Below are positions 47,844 through 57,334 of a DNA stretch of 64,000 nucleotides, in pieces; within the stretch, counting starts at the first letter, position 1; each line of letters begins with the position of its first letter. The notes below the pieces were generated by a model. That model worked only from the letters and a program-made list of their open reading frames with translations. It ran no database searches and was not told where the DNA came from. The position numbers were made by a program, and so were the translations under genes. The stretch lies in assembly GCA_963775015.1 (NCBI GenBank), contig CAVZHI010000006.1, forward strand, positions 124,001-188,000, in the 5' to 3' direction. The DNA comes from JAEMQF01 sp963775015. GTDB lineage: Bacteria > Pseudomonadota > Gammaproteobacteria > Burkholderiales > Burkholderiaceae_C.

Positions 47844-50235
47844 GTGTCCACCGCCATCGCCCCACCCTCCGCGCGCGCGCTCACCGCGTACAAGCCGTTC
47901 TGGGCGAAGCGATTCGGGCCCGCGCCGTTCCTGCCGACGAGCCGTGCCGAGATGGAGCTGCTCGGCTGGGATTCGTGCGACGTGATCATCGTGACCGGCG
48001 ACGCGTACGTCGACCACCCGAGCTTCGGCATGGCGGTGATCGGGCGCACGCTCGAGGCGCAGGGGTTTCGCGTCGGCATCGTTGCCCAGCCGGACTGGAG
48101 CTCGGCCGATGCGTTCAAGGCGTTAGGTGCGCCCAACCTGTTTTTCGGTGTGACCGCCGGCAACATGGATTCGATGATCAACCGCTACACCGCGGACCGC
48201 AAGATCCGCAGCGACGACGCGTACACGCCGGGCGGGCAGGGCGGCGCGCGGCCGGACCGCTGTTCGCTCGTCTACGTGCAACGTTGCAAGGAGGCGTTCG
48301 GCGACGTGCCCATCGTGCTCGGCGGAATCGAGGCCAGCCTGCGCCGCATCGCGCATTACGACTATTGGCAAGACAAGGTGCGGCGCTCCATGCTCGTCGA
48401 CAGCAAAGCGGATCTGCTGCTCTACGGCAACGCCGAGCGCGCCGTGATCGAGATCGCGCACCGCCTGGCGCGGCGCGAACCGGTGCACTCCATCACCGAC
48501 GTGCGCGGCACGGTGTTCGTGCGCCGGCGCGACGATGCGACCGCGGGCGACTGGTTCGAGCTCGATTCGAGCGAAGTCGATCTTCCGGGGCGCCTGGACG
48601 AGCACATCAACCCCTATCAGAGCACGAGCGAACAGGCTGCAGCGATGGGAACGAGCTGCGCGAAAGAGCAGGCCGCGGGTGACCCGCTGTCACCCCGGCG
48701 CACGCCGGGGTCCACTGCGCTCGGCGAAGAGTGGATCCCGGCGTTCGCCGGGATGACGGAAGGCGATTCGGCGCGCGGCTTGGCCGTCGTCGCCATGCCG
48801 GTGAGTCGCAAGACCGGCAAGCTCGAACCTGCCGCCGCGCGAACGGACCGTGATCCGCCTTCCGTCTTACGAACAGGTGAAGAGCGACGCCGTGCTCTAC
48901 GCCCACGCGAACCGCGTCCTGCACCTGGAGACGAACCCCGGCAACGCACGCGCCCTCGTGCAGCGCCACGGCAGCGGCGTCGACCGCGCGCGACGTCTGG
49001 ATCAACCCGCCGCCGATCCCGCTCACGACGGCCGAGATGGACCATGTGTTCGACCTGCCGTACGCGCGCAGCCCGCACCCGATGTATGCGGATCAGAACG
49101 GCAGCCATGACGGGCCGACGAAGATCCCGGCGTGGGAAATGATCCGCTTCTCGGTGAACATCATGCGCGGCTGCTTCGGCGGCTGCACGTTCTGTTCGAT
49201 CACCGAGCACGAAGGCCGGATCATCCAGAGCCGAAGCGAAGATTCGGTGATCCGCGAGATCGAGGAGATTCGGGATCGCGTGAAGGGCTTCACCGGCGTC
49301 ATCAGCGACCTCGGTGGCCCGACTGCGAACATGTACCGCATCGCGCTGCAAGAGCAGGCGATCGAATCCGCGTGCCGCAAGCCGAGCTGCGTCTACCCCG
49401 GCATCTGCCCGAACCTGAACACCGATCACACGCCGCTCATCAAGCTGTACCGGCGCGCGCGCAGCTTGCGCGGTGTGAAGAAGATTCTCATCGGCTCGGG
49501 GCTGCGCTACGACCTGGCGATCCAGTCGCCGGAGTACGTCAAGGAACTCGTCACGCACCATGTCGGCGGCTACCTGAAGATCGCGCCGGAGCACACCGAA
49601 GGCGGGCCCCTCACGAAAATGATGAAGCCCGGCATCGGCAGTCCTACGAGCGCTTCAAGAAGATGTTCGAGCAGTTCAGCCTCGAGGCGGGCAAGAAGCA
49701 GTACCTGATCCCTTACTTCATCGCCGCGCACCCGGGAACGAGCGACGAAGACATGATGAACCTGGCGCTGTGGCTGAAGAAGAACGGCTTCAAGGCGGAC
49801 CAGGTGCAGACCTTCTACCCGAGCCCGATGGCCACCGCGACGGCGATGTACCACACGAACCTGAACCCGTTGAAGGGCATCAGCCGGGATCCGCAGCGCG
49901 CGGAGAAGGTCGACATCGTCCGCGGCGAGAATCGGCGCCGTTTGCACAAGGCGTTCCTGCGCTGGCACGATGCGAACAACTGGCCGCTGCTGCGCGAAGC
50001 GTTGCAGAAGATGGGTCGCGCCGACCTCATCGGCAACGGCAAGCACCATCTGATTCCGACCTACCAGCCGGCGACTGGCGGTGGTTACCAGAGCGCACGG
50101 CGCAAGAACTCGACGCCGGCTGCGCCGGACGCTACGCCTCGGCGCGGCCGGATCCTGACCCAACATACGGGTTTGCCACCGCGCGAAACCGGTGCGGCCA
50201 AAGGTGGGGCGCTGCGCAAACGAAGGCCTCTTTGA
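47844..50235 (+). CDS. ygiQ: YgiQ family radical SAM protein (three frameshifts, internal repeat)
   Basis: Large radical SAM protein of about 795 residues after repair. The N-terminal domain (KRFGPAPFLPTSRAEMELLG) and the linker RTVIRLPSYEQVKSDAVLY precede the cluster motif CFGGCTFCSITEHEGR. The C-terminal part includes FIAAHPGTSDEDM. Frame breaks fall near 48830-48842, 48980-48996 and 49640-49646. The region 48689-48757 translates a palindromic repeat (GEEWIPAFAGMTEG) inside the variable linker. The start is a GTG at 47844. YgiQ function is not established. Confidence 0.9.
48689..48757. repeat. Palindromic repeat pair R4 inside ygiQ
   Basis: Inverted pair (left unit ACCCCGGCGCACGCCGGGGT, right unit with core ATCCCGGC-GTTC-GCCGGGAT) lying wholly within the coding frame. 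The left unit carries a compensating pair of changes (ACCCC/GGGGT) that keeps the stem. Confidence 0.85.
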
Positions 50236-50286
50236 GGCTGCGCGCCGCGACCATGCCGAAACGGGTTGCTTCATGTCGATCTCATC

Positions 50287-51009
50287 GTGAACCGTGACGC
50301 GCCTGGGGGCAGTCGGCTTGACAGTGCGGCGCTGGGCATCCTGATGCTCGACGCGAAGTTCGCCCGCGTCCACGGCGACATGGGCAATCCCCTCACCTGG
50401 CCGTTCCCGGTCCTCTACCGCGTCGTGCACGGCGCGAGCCCGCAGCGCGTCGTGCTCGAGGGCGCGGCCGGGCTGTTGCCGGAGTTCATCGCCGCGGCGC
50501 AACAACTGGTGTACCTCGGCGCCGAAGCGATCACGACGAGCTGCGGCTTTCTCGCGCTGTTCCAGCGCGAACTCGCGGCCGCCGTGAATGTGCCGGTCGC
50601 GACGTCGTCACTCATGCAGGTGAACCCGGTGCAGGCGACGCTGCCGGCCGGGCAGCGCGTCGGCGTGATCACGGTCAACGCGGCGACGCTCGGGCCGGCA
50701 CACCTGCAGGCCGTGGGCGCGCCGCTCGACGTTCCTTGCGTCGGTGTGGAGAACGGCCGCGAGCTCTACCGCGTTCTGGTCGCCGGCGAAAAAGACCGTC
50801 TCGACCCGGTGCTGGCGAAGCAGGATGTCCTGGACGCAGGCCGGCAACTGATGGCGCGCCACCCCGAGGTCGGAGCGATCGTTCTCGAGTGCACCAACAT
50901 GCCGCCCTACGCCGCGGCGCTGCGCGCCGAACTGGGCGTTCCGGTGTTCGACATCTACTCGATGATCAGCTGGTTCCACACCGGGCTGCGGCCACGCAAA
51001 TTTCGCTGA
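50287..51009 (+). CDS. Aspartate/glutamate (hydantoin) racemase-family protein
   Basis: About 240 residues. The two catalytic Cys positions appear in AITTSCGFLALFQ and VLECTNMPPYAAAL, as in Asp/Glu/hydantoin racemases. The N-terminal GILMLDAKFARVHGDMGNP is shared by amidated members of this family. The start is uncertain: GTG 50287 is used, with TTG 50266 in the same frame. It lies close behind ygiQ and converges with the next gene. Confidence 0.82.
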   Translation: MNRDAPGGSRLDSAALGILMLDAKFARVHGDMGNPLTWPFPVLYRVVHGASPQRVVLEGAAGLLPEFIAAAQQLVYLGAEAITTSCGFLALFQRELAAAVNVPVATSSLMQVNPVQATLPAGQRVGVITVNAATLGPAHLQAVGAPLDVPCVGVENGRELYRVLVAGEKDRLDPVLAKQDVLDAGRQLMARHPEVGAIVLECTNMPPYAAALRAELGVPVFDIYSMISWFHTGLRPRKFR

Positions 51010-51019
51010 AACGGAGTCA

Positions 51020-51490
51020 TCACGCCGACGCGGCGAGCCAGGCCTCGACCGCTGCGTTGAATTCGCGCGGTTTGCTCTGCATCAGCCAATGCCCGGTGTC
51101 GAACTCGAGCACCTGATTGCCCGGAGTCGCACGCAGCGCCTGAAGCCACTCGTTCGACTGGAACTGGAACGGTTTGCCAAAAGCGCTGTCGATGCGCCAC
51201 GCGAGCGCAAGCCACGCCTGGTAGGCGAAGACCATCAGGTTCTCATGCAGCCGGCGCGCGGCGCGGTGCGCAGGCGAACCCGCGTCGCCGATGTCCACAC
51301 CGATCACGCGCCGCACGAGCTGCGGCTGGCGCAAGGCGAACTGGTAGCCGAAGACGCAACCCCAATCGTGCAGCAGCAGCGTCACCGGCGCGTCCGGGCA
51401 CGCCTGTTCGACGATGTGCTGCAGGATGGTTTCGGCGCCGCCGCCTTCGATGAACACGTCGACGCCGTCGATTCTCAGGGGGGAGTCCAT
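51020..51490 (-). pseudogene. Alpha/beta hydrolase remnant with internal deletions
   Basis: The open frame of 156 residues retains the N-terminal strand (RIDGVDVFIEGGGAETIL), the nucleophile elbow LLLHDWGCVFGY and the catalytic His in FDTGHWLM of an epoxide-hydrolase/dehalogenase-like fold. Compared with the usual length of about 270 residues, the segment holding the oxyanion HGWP loop is missing after ETI, and most of the cap domain is missing after LALAWRI. Both losses are in frame. It is probably inactive, or else a shortened gene. Confidence 0.6.
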
Positions 51491-51525
51491 TGCGCTTATT
51501 ATTTCCGCTCACTGCTGGAGTTCGA

Positions 51526-52495
51526 ATGACCCTCGACAAATGGCTGCTCAGCGCGCTGCTGGGCGTGTTCGGCGCGACGGGCACGACCGCCGCGCTCGCG
51601 CAAGGATTCCCGAACAAGCCGATCCGCATCGTCGTCACCTTCCCGCCCGGCGGCGCGCCCGACATCCTGGCGCGCTTGTTTGCCGACAAGGCGCAGTTCG
51701 GCCAGACGATCGTCGTCGACAACAAACCCGGCGCCGGGGGCAACATCGGCGCCGACTTCGTCGCCAAGGCGCCCGCCGACGGCTACACGCTCGTGATGGG
51801 AACGGTGGGAACGCATTCGATCAACGGCTCGCTCTACGCGAAGATGCCGTACGACATGGTGAAGGACTTCGCTCCCGTCGCGCATGTCGCGTCGGCGCCG
51901 AACCTGCTCGTCGTGACGAACGACCTGCCGGTGAAGACGGTTCCCGAGCTCATCGCCTACATGAAAGCGAACCCGAACAAACTCTCGTTCGGCTCGCCGG
52001 GAATCGGCTCGTCGGTGCACGTGTCGGGCGAACTCTTCAAGTCGATGACCGGGACGAGCATGACGCATGTGCCCTACAAAGGCCGGCAGTTCGCGATTCC
52101 GGATCTCGTGGGTGGGCAGATCCAGCTCATGTTCGACAACATGCCCTCGGCGTTGCCGATGGCCAAAGAGGGCAAGATCCGTGCCGTCGCGCAAACCACA
52201 TTGAAGCGTTCGGCGGCCGCGCCCGACGTGCCGACCGTGGCCGAAACCGTTCCCGGGTTCGAGGCGACGACTTGGTTCGCCGTGTTCGCGCCGGCCGGAA
52301 CGCCGGCGGACATCGTGAACCGCATCAACGCCGAAATGCAACGCGTCTTCAAGCTGCCCGATGTGGTGGACAAGCTGAAAGCGCTCGGCCTCGAGCCGTG
52401 GATCTCCACGCCCCGAGGAGTTGGCGCGCTACCAGGCTAACGAGATGATCAAGTGGGCCAAGGTGGTGAAGGACTCGGGGGCAAAGGCCGAGTAG
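51526..52495 (+). CDS. Bug-family (TctC) periplasmic solute-binding protein (one frameshift)
   Basis: About 322 residues after repair, with signal peptide LLSALLGVFGATGTTAALAQ. Family features are KPIRIVVTFPPGGAPDILAR, VVDNKPGAGGNIGADFVAK, THVPYKG and PDLVGGQIQLMFDN. One extra C in a CCCC run near 52411-52415 cuts off the C terminus, which continues EELARYQANEMIKWAKVV to the stop at 52493-52495. ATG 51526 follows a GGAG. It is divergent from the hydrolase remnant. Confidence 0.9.
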
Positions 52496-52500
52496 TCCGC

Positions 52501-52528
52501 GTCATCCCGGCGAACGCCGGGATCCACT
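52501..52528. repeat. Palindromic repeat unit R5 (single)
   Basis: One ATCCCGGC-GAAC-GCCGGGAT unit directly after the tctC stop, in the position of a transcription terminator between convergent genes. Confidence 0.8.
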
Positions 52529-52552
52529 GTCAGCCTTTGGCGAGCGCGGCGA

Positions 52553-53657
52553 CTACTTCCCCGCCCCCTTGCCGATAGCGACCGGCCGGACCGGCGAGCC
52601 CGCCGAGCCGCGCTCGCGCAGCGGCAGGACCATCGTGCACGAGGTCCAGACCTTGTCCCGGGCCATCTCGGCCAGGCGCATGTTCTCCAGGTGGTGGACT
52701 CCGGCTTGCGTGAGCATGTGGTGGTGCACGCCGAACGGCAGGCCGGGCGGCGTGCCGGGTGCGGGCGGCGCCTTGCCGGCGAGCATGCCGTCGGCGACCG
52801 AGTCGACGAAGGGAACGTCCATGCCGATCGCCACGGCGCGCATCTTGCCGAGGTACAGCGCCGCGTCGTAGCCCAGGCCCGGGCCGGAGGCGTAGTACGT
52901 CTTGTCGGTGTCGGGGTCTTGCCACTTGTCGCTCCAGCCGGTGTAGACGTAGACGACGTCGCCCGGTTGAATGCCGCGTTTGGCCAGGCCCTGCGCCTTG
53001 AGCATGCCCTGCACATCGGCGAGCGTGACCACGGCACCGGCTTTCAGCGCTTCGCCCTTGCCGACGTAGGCCCTCGCGTCGAGCAGCACGGCGCTGGTGA
53101 CGATCGGCGGGATTTGCTCGACGCCGAGTTTGAGCAGCGGCGAGTCGGGCGTGGGCTTGACTTGCCGGCCGGTCATGCCGCCGTAGTACACGGCGGAATC
53201 GGCCGGGAACTCGGCCTTTCCGTCCCATGGCGCGGCAATCGAGGCGAAGTGGCCGAGCGCGTCGATCTGCGTGCCTTGCTGGTTCGGCTCGGCGCCTTCG
53301 TTCAAGACCTCGCCGTTGAACGCGTGCGCGGTGAACGGGATGCCGCCGACCGGTTTGGGTTTGACCATGTGCGGCCCGCTGAACGGTGATTTGGGCATCG
53401 TGTTGCTGCGCTCGTGCGAAATCTCGTAAACCTTGGCGCCGGGTTGCGCAAGGTGCCAGGCGCAGCGTGCCCAGGTGCCTGCGCCTTGGGTATTGCCCAT
53501 GCCTTTCTGATCGCCTTTCGCCCAGGGCGGCGCGGGGGTCTGTTTGCTCGTCTTGGCGAGCAGCGACGCGGGTTCGCTCGCGATTGAAGCGCCGCACGCG
53601 AGCGCGCACGCGAGGGCGACGCTGGAGTCGCAGGGCAAAGGTCTTCGGGATCGTCAT
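52553..53657 (-). CDS. Cyclase-family protein (kynurenine-formamidase fold), exported (one frameshift)
   Basis: About 365 residues. The N-terminal signal peptide (SSVALACALACGASIASEP) is split from its ATG (53657, MTIPKTFALR) by one extra base near 53621-53631. The metal-site segment reads QQGTQIDALGHF, with Gln in place of two of the His found in bacterial kynurenine formamidase, and a second site lies around FGVHHHMLTQAGVHHLENM. Related proteins hydrolyse cyclic amides or lactones. The substrate here is unknown. Confidence 0.8.
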
Positions 53658-53761
53658 GACGCTGTCTCCACGAGTTTTTCGGTGGCGCCAATCCTACTGG
53701 GAACGCGCTGCACCTCGGACCTGCCCTACATTTACGCCTCATTCAACTTTCGAGCCCGCTC

Positions 53762-54154
53762 ATGCCGATCCGCACCGCGACCCTGAACCGACAGATCAAG
53801 AACAACGGCGTGAAGCTGCACCTGGCGAGCGTGATTCGCCAGCATTCCAAGGGCGTTGACCAGCCCGCGTCGCCGCGCGAAACGGAATTGCAGGACGAGC
53901 GCAGCGCCCTCAAGAAGGCGCGCGCCGAGCGCCAGGCCGCGGCCCTGCTGCCCAAACCCAAGGCAGTGAAGCTGGTGGCGGTGCCCAAGGCACCGAAGGC
54001 GGCGAAAGCGCCGAAGGCCGCCAAGCCGCCGAAGGAAGCGAAGGCAGTCAAGGCCGGAGCGAAGAACAAGCCGACGCCTGCCGAGAAGAAAGTGAAGAAG
54101 GCGGAGAGCGTCGAAGCGGCGAAGCGCGCAGACCGCAAGTCGGCGAAGACCTGA
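53762..54154 (+). CDS. Lys/Ala/Pro-rich basic protein
   Basis: Protein of 130 residues. The first 60 or so residues are ordinary (MPIRTATLNRQIKNNGVKLH). The rest is a low-complexity tail of KAPKAAKAPKAAKPPKEAK type that resembles histone-H1-like or AlgP-like tails. DNA or polyanion binding is plausible. No family was recognised for the N-terminal part. It is divergent from the cyclase gene, with a repeat unit at its 3' end. Confidence 0.7.
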   Translation: MPIRTATLNRQIKNNGVKLHLASVIRQHSKGVDQPASPRETELQDERSALKKARAERQAAALLPKPKAVKLVAVPKAPKAAKAPKAAKPPKEAKAVKAGAKNKPTPAEKKVKKAESVEAAKRADRKSAKT

Positions 54155-54161
54155 GGCGCTC

Positions 54162-54190
54162 GTCATCCCGGCGCACGCCGGGATCCACTG
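54162..54190. repeat. Palindromic repeat unit R6 (single)
   Basis: One ATCCCGGC-GCAC-GCCGGGAT unit eight bases after the stop of the basic-tail gene and ahead of the MFS gene. Confidence 0.8.
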
Positions 54191-54266
54191 CGACGAGCGT
54201 TCGCCGATGCGCCGCGGCTCTTCGGCGGCGTCGAGCGGATTGCTGACGCGCCCGCATGCTCTGGCC

Positions 54267-55439
54267 ATGACGCAACCCCTGTTTCTCGTCTTCGCAGTCT
54301 GCGCGTTCGCGAGCGGCTTCGCGCTGCGCATCATCGACCCGCTGGTTCTGCCGATCGCGCAGCAGTTCGCCGTCGCGCCCGCAAGCGCCGCTTTGCTCAG
54401 CACCGCGTTCGCACTGCCCTACGCGCTCGCGCAGCCTTTCCTCGGCCCGCTCGGAGACCGTTACGGCAAGGCGCGCTGCATCCAGGTCTGCGTCGCCGTG
54501 ATGGCGCTGGCGCTGCTCGCGGGCAGTGTGGCGCCGAGTTTCGAAGCGCTGATGGCGACGCGAGTCGTCGCCGGCGTCTTTGCCGGCGGCCTGATTCCGC
54601 TCGTGCTCGCCGGCATCGGCGACGCGCATGCTCTGCAGGAGCGCCAAGTCGCGATCGGGCGCCTGCTGCTCGCCATCATCACCGGCCAGATGCTCGGTTC
54701 GAGCATCGCCGGCGTCGCGAACGACGCCTTCGGCTGGCGCAGCAGCCTGGGCCTGGCGGCACTCACCGGCCTGGGCGCCGCGGTGCTGGCGTGGACCCTG
54801 ATGCCTGCGGCGCAGCTCGCCCGGCGCGCGCCGGAAATTCCGCGCGTTTCATTCATGGCGCTTTACGGGCGCGTCTTCGAAAACCCGAAGGCGCTCTGGC
54901 TCTACGCCGCGGTGATTCTCGAGGCGACGTTCGTCTTCGGCGCGTTTCCCTACGTCGGCCAGTTTCTCATCGAACACGCCGGCAGCACGGTGCAGTCCGC
55001 GCCGCGCGAGGCCGGCTTCGTTCTCGGCGCGTTCGGTATCGGCGGCCTGGTCTACGCGCTCTCGGTGCGCAAGCTGATCGCGCTGCTTGGTGTGCGGCGC
55101 ATGTGCGTGATCGGCTCGCTCAGCGCTGCCACGGCGTACGCGGCGCTGCCGCTGCTGCACACGTGGTGGCTCGCGGCGCTGGCGATGATGCTCGCCGGCG
55201 CGAGCTACTACATGCTGCACAACTCGCTGCAAACCGAAGCGACGGAAATCGCGCCCACCGCGCGCGGCTCGGCGGTGGCGCTGTTTGCCTGCGGATTTTT
55301 TGCCGGGCAGGGCCTCGGCCCGCCTTTGTTCGGCGCCCTGGTGCACGGCCTGGGGTTCCCCACGGCGCTGCTTTTTTGCGCGATCGGGTTGGCGGGACTG
55401 GGCCAGGCCGTGGTGCGCAAGGTCATCGCTGCGCACTGA
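54267..55439 (+). CDS. MFS transporter
   Basis: Protein of 390 residues with about 12 transmembrane segments. The loop 2-3 motif is FLGPLGDRYGKARC. The sequence LRIIDPLVLPIAQQFAVAPASAALLSTAFALPYALAQ is typical of drug/proton antiporter-type MFS proteins (the segment is described in parts: LRIIDPLVLPIAQQF, then ALPYALAQPF). ATG 54267 is preferred over an upstream start because the first helix begins there. The substrate is unknown. Confidence 0.88.
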   Translation: MTQPLFLVFAVCAFASGFALRIIDPLVLPIAQQFAVAPASAALLSTAFALPYALAQPFLGPLGDRYGKARCIQVCVAVMALALLAGSVAPSFEALMATRVVAGVFAGGLIPLVLAGIGDAHALQERQVAIGRLLLAIITGQMLGSSIAGVANDAFGWRSSLGLAALTGLGAAVLAWTLMPAAQLARRAPEIPRVSFMALYGRVFENPKALWLYAAVILEATFVFGAFPYVGQFLIEHAGSTVQSAPREAGFVLGAFGIGGLVYALSVRKLIALLGVRRMCVIGSLSAATAYAALPLLHTWWLAALAMMLAGASYYMLHNSLQTEATEIAPTARGSAVALFACGFFAGQGLGPPLFGALVHGLGFPTALLFCAIGLAGLGQAVVRKVIAAH

Positions 55440-55449
55440 ATGAGGAAGC

Positions 55450-55475
55450 GTCATCCCGGCGCAAGCCGGGATCCA
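55450..55475. repeat. Palindromic repeat unit R7 (single)
   Basis: One ATCCCGGC-GCAA-GCCGGGAT unit 10 bases after the MFS stop, between convergent genes. Confidence 0.8.
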
Positions 55476-55502
55476 GCGCCTTGGTCTGCTGCCGCGCCCT
55501 GC

Positions 55503-56543
55503 CTACCCGAGCAGCTCGCGCAGCACCGCGCCCGCCTGCTCGATCTGTGCCGCGCTCACGTCCAGGTGCGTCACGGCGCGCACGATGCGTGGGCCAAACG
55601 CTCCCAGCAGCACGCCGCGCGCCTTGGCCTGCGCGACGAGCGTCAGCGCGTCGATGGCGCCCGGTGCGAGCTGGAACACGACGATGTTCGTCTGCACGCT
55701 GCGCAGGTCGAGCTGCACCGCGGCGCTGCCCGACAGCATTTCGGCGAGGCGCTTTGCGTGGCGGTGGTCTTCGGCGAGCCGGGTGCGGTGGTGCTCGAGC
55801 CCGTACAGCGCCGCCGCGGTAAATATCCCGGTCTGGCGCATCCCGCCGCCGAACATGCGGCGCTTGCGCATTGCCGCGGCGATCAATTCATGCGAGCCGG
55901 CGAGCGCCGAGCCGCCCGGTGCGCCCAGGCCTTTCGAGAACGCGACCGCGACCATGTCGAACGGCGCCGCGAGCTGTGCTTCGCTCAGACCGCTCGCGAC
56001 GCTCGCGTTCCACAGTCTGGCGCCGTCGAGAAACGTCTTCAGGCCGCGCTCGTGGGCGAGGGCGCAGACGCGCTTCACTTCGTCCTGCGGAAACACGATG
56101 CCGCCGCTGCGGTTGTGCGTGTTCTCGATTTCGAGCAAGGTCGTGGGAGGGAACACCGGCAGCGACGTCGGCTTGATCGCGGCTTGCACGTCGTCGACGC
56201 TGAACACGCCGCGTGCGCCGATCTCGACGAGTTGCACGCCCGCATTCGCCGCAGAGCCGCCGCCTTCGTGCCAACCGGCGTGGCATTCGCGGCTCACGAG
56301 AACTTCGTCGCCAGGGCGCGTGAGAACGCACAGCGCGACCTGGTTCGCCATCGTTCCCGAAGGCAGCCAGAGCGCCGCGGGTTTGTCGAGCAGTTCGGCG
56401 ATTCGCGCCTGGAGCTGATTCGTCGTCGGGTCTTCACCGTACTGTTCGTCGCCCACCGGCGCGGCAGCCATCGCCGCGCGCATCGCCGCGGTGGGTCGCG
56501 TCACGGTGTCGGAGCGCAGGTCGATCGGGTTGGTGGCGGTCAT
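55503..56543 (-). CDS. ltaE: Low-specificity L-threonine aldolase
   Basis: PLP enzyme of 346 residues that cleaves L-threonine or L-allo-threonine to glycine and acetaldehyde. It begins IDLRSDTVTRPTAAMRAAM, the family signature. VGDEQYGEDPTTNQLQ follows, and the PLP lysine is in VAVAFSKGLGAPGGS. The start MTATNPIDL is at 56543. It lies 40 bases downstream of the VOC protein on the same strand. Confidence 0.94.
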   Translation of the reverse strand: MTATNPIDLRSDTVTRPTAAMRAAMAAAPVGDEQYGEDPTTNQLQARIAELLDKPAALWLPSGTMANQVALCVLTRPGDEVLVSRECHAGWHEGGGSAANAGVQLVEIGARGVFSVDDVQAAIKPTSLPVFPPTTLLEIENTHNRSGGIVFPQDEVKRVCALAHERGLKTFLDGARLWNASVASGLSEAQLAAPFDMVAVAFSKGLGAPGGSALAGSHELIAAAMRKRRMFGGGMRQTGIFTAAALYGLEHHRTRLAEDHRHAKRLAEMLSGSAAVQLDLRSVQTNIVVFQLAPGAIDALTLVAQAKARGVLLGAFGPRIVRAVTHLDVSAAQIEQAGAVLRELLG

Positions 56544-56583
56544 TGGTGTCCAGTGAATGAGTGGCAAAGGTTGGCGCCGAGTA

Positions 56584-56952
56584 TCAGCCCATGCAGAACG
56601 CGTTCAGCTTGTTGCCGTCCAGGTCGCGAAAGTAACCGGCATAGAAACCTTCGCCGCGCGGGCCGGCGGCGCCTTCGTCCTTGCCGCCCAGCTCGAGCGC
56701 TTTGCGGTGCAGGCGATTCACCTTGTCGCGCGAGTCGACGACGATCGCCGCCATCACGCCATTGCCCACGGTTGCGGGGTTGCCATCGTAGGGCTTCATG
56801 ATGCCCAGGCTCGGCTTGTCCTGTGCCACACCCCACGCGATGCCGCGGCCGAAGTCCCACAGCCGCTTCGCGCCGATTTCGGCGAACAAGGCGTCATAAA
56901 AAGCCGCAGCGCGCGGCAAGTCGTTCGTCCCCAGAGTCACGTAGCCGATCAT
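56584..56952 (-). CDS. VOC (glyoxalase/bleomycin-resistance) family protein
   Basis: Protein of 122 residues made of two beta-alpha-beta-beta-beta units. It opens MIGYVTLGTNDLPRAAAFYD and ends YFRDLDGNKLNAFCMG, both characteristic of short VOC proteins. The reaction is not predictable. It is probably co-transcribed with ltaE downstream. Confidence 0.88.
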   Translation of the reverse strand: MIGYVTLGTNDLPRAAAFYDALFAEIGAKRLWDFGRGIAWGVAQDKPSLGIMKPYDGNPATVGNGVMAAIVVDSRDKVNRLHRKALELGGKDEGAAGPRGEGFYAGYFRDLDGNKLNAFCMG

Positions 56953-57016
56953 GGTGGACCTCCATCAAAGGGTGCGGAAATCCAGTGTAGCGGCGCGTTG
57001 GCGCCGATGTGACAGG

Positions 57017-57334
57017 TCACTCGATCGAGACGTAAACGCGATTGCCGTCGATCCGCACCGGGTAAGTCTTGACTGCGTCCAGCGCCGGCTCGCATGTCGC
57101 CGCGCCGCTGCGCAGGTCGAAGCGCCCCTGGTGCAGCGGGCACTCGATCTCATGGCCTTCGACGAAGCCGTCGCACAGGCGCGCCTGGCCGTGGGTGCAC
57201 AGGTTGTCGGTCGCGTAGACCGCGTCGCCGACGCGGAACAGCGCGATGTCGCGGCCTTGCATCAGAACGCTCGTGCCGCTGTCGGGCCACAAGTCGTCGA
57301 GCGCGGCAGCGTCAATCCAGTCGGGTGTCATCAT
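57017..57334 (-). CDS. Rieske-type ferredoxin (non-heme dioxygenase electron-transfer component)
   Basis: Protein of 105 residues with [2Fe-2S] ligands in NLCTHGQARL and ECPLHQGRFDL, the CxH/CxxH pattern of NaphAb/BphF-type ferredoxins. It is translationally coupled (ATGA) to the hydrolase upstream. The ring-hydroxylating dioxygenase at 61605-63345 has no ferredoxin beside it, so this protein could serve it, but the link is only positional. Confidence 0.88.
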   Translation of the reverse strand: MMTPDWIDAAALDDLWPDSGTSVLMQGRDIALFRVGDAVYATDNLCTHGQARLCDGFVEGHEIECPLHQGRFDLRSGAATCEPALDAVKTYPVRIDGNRVYVSIE

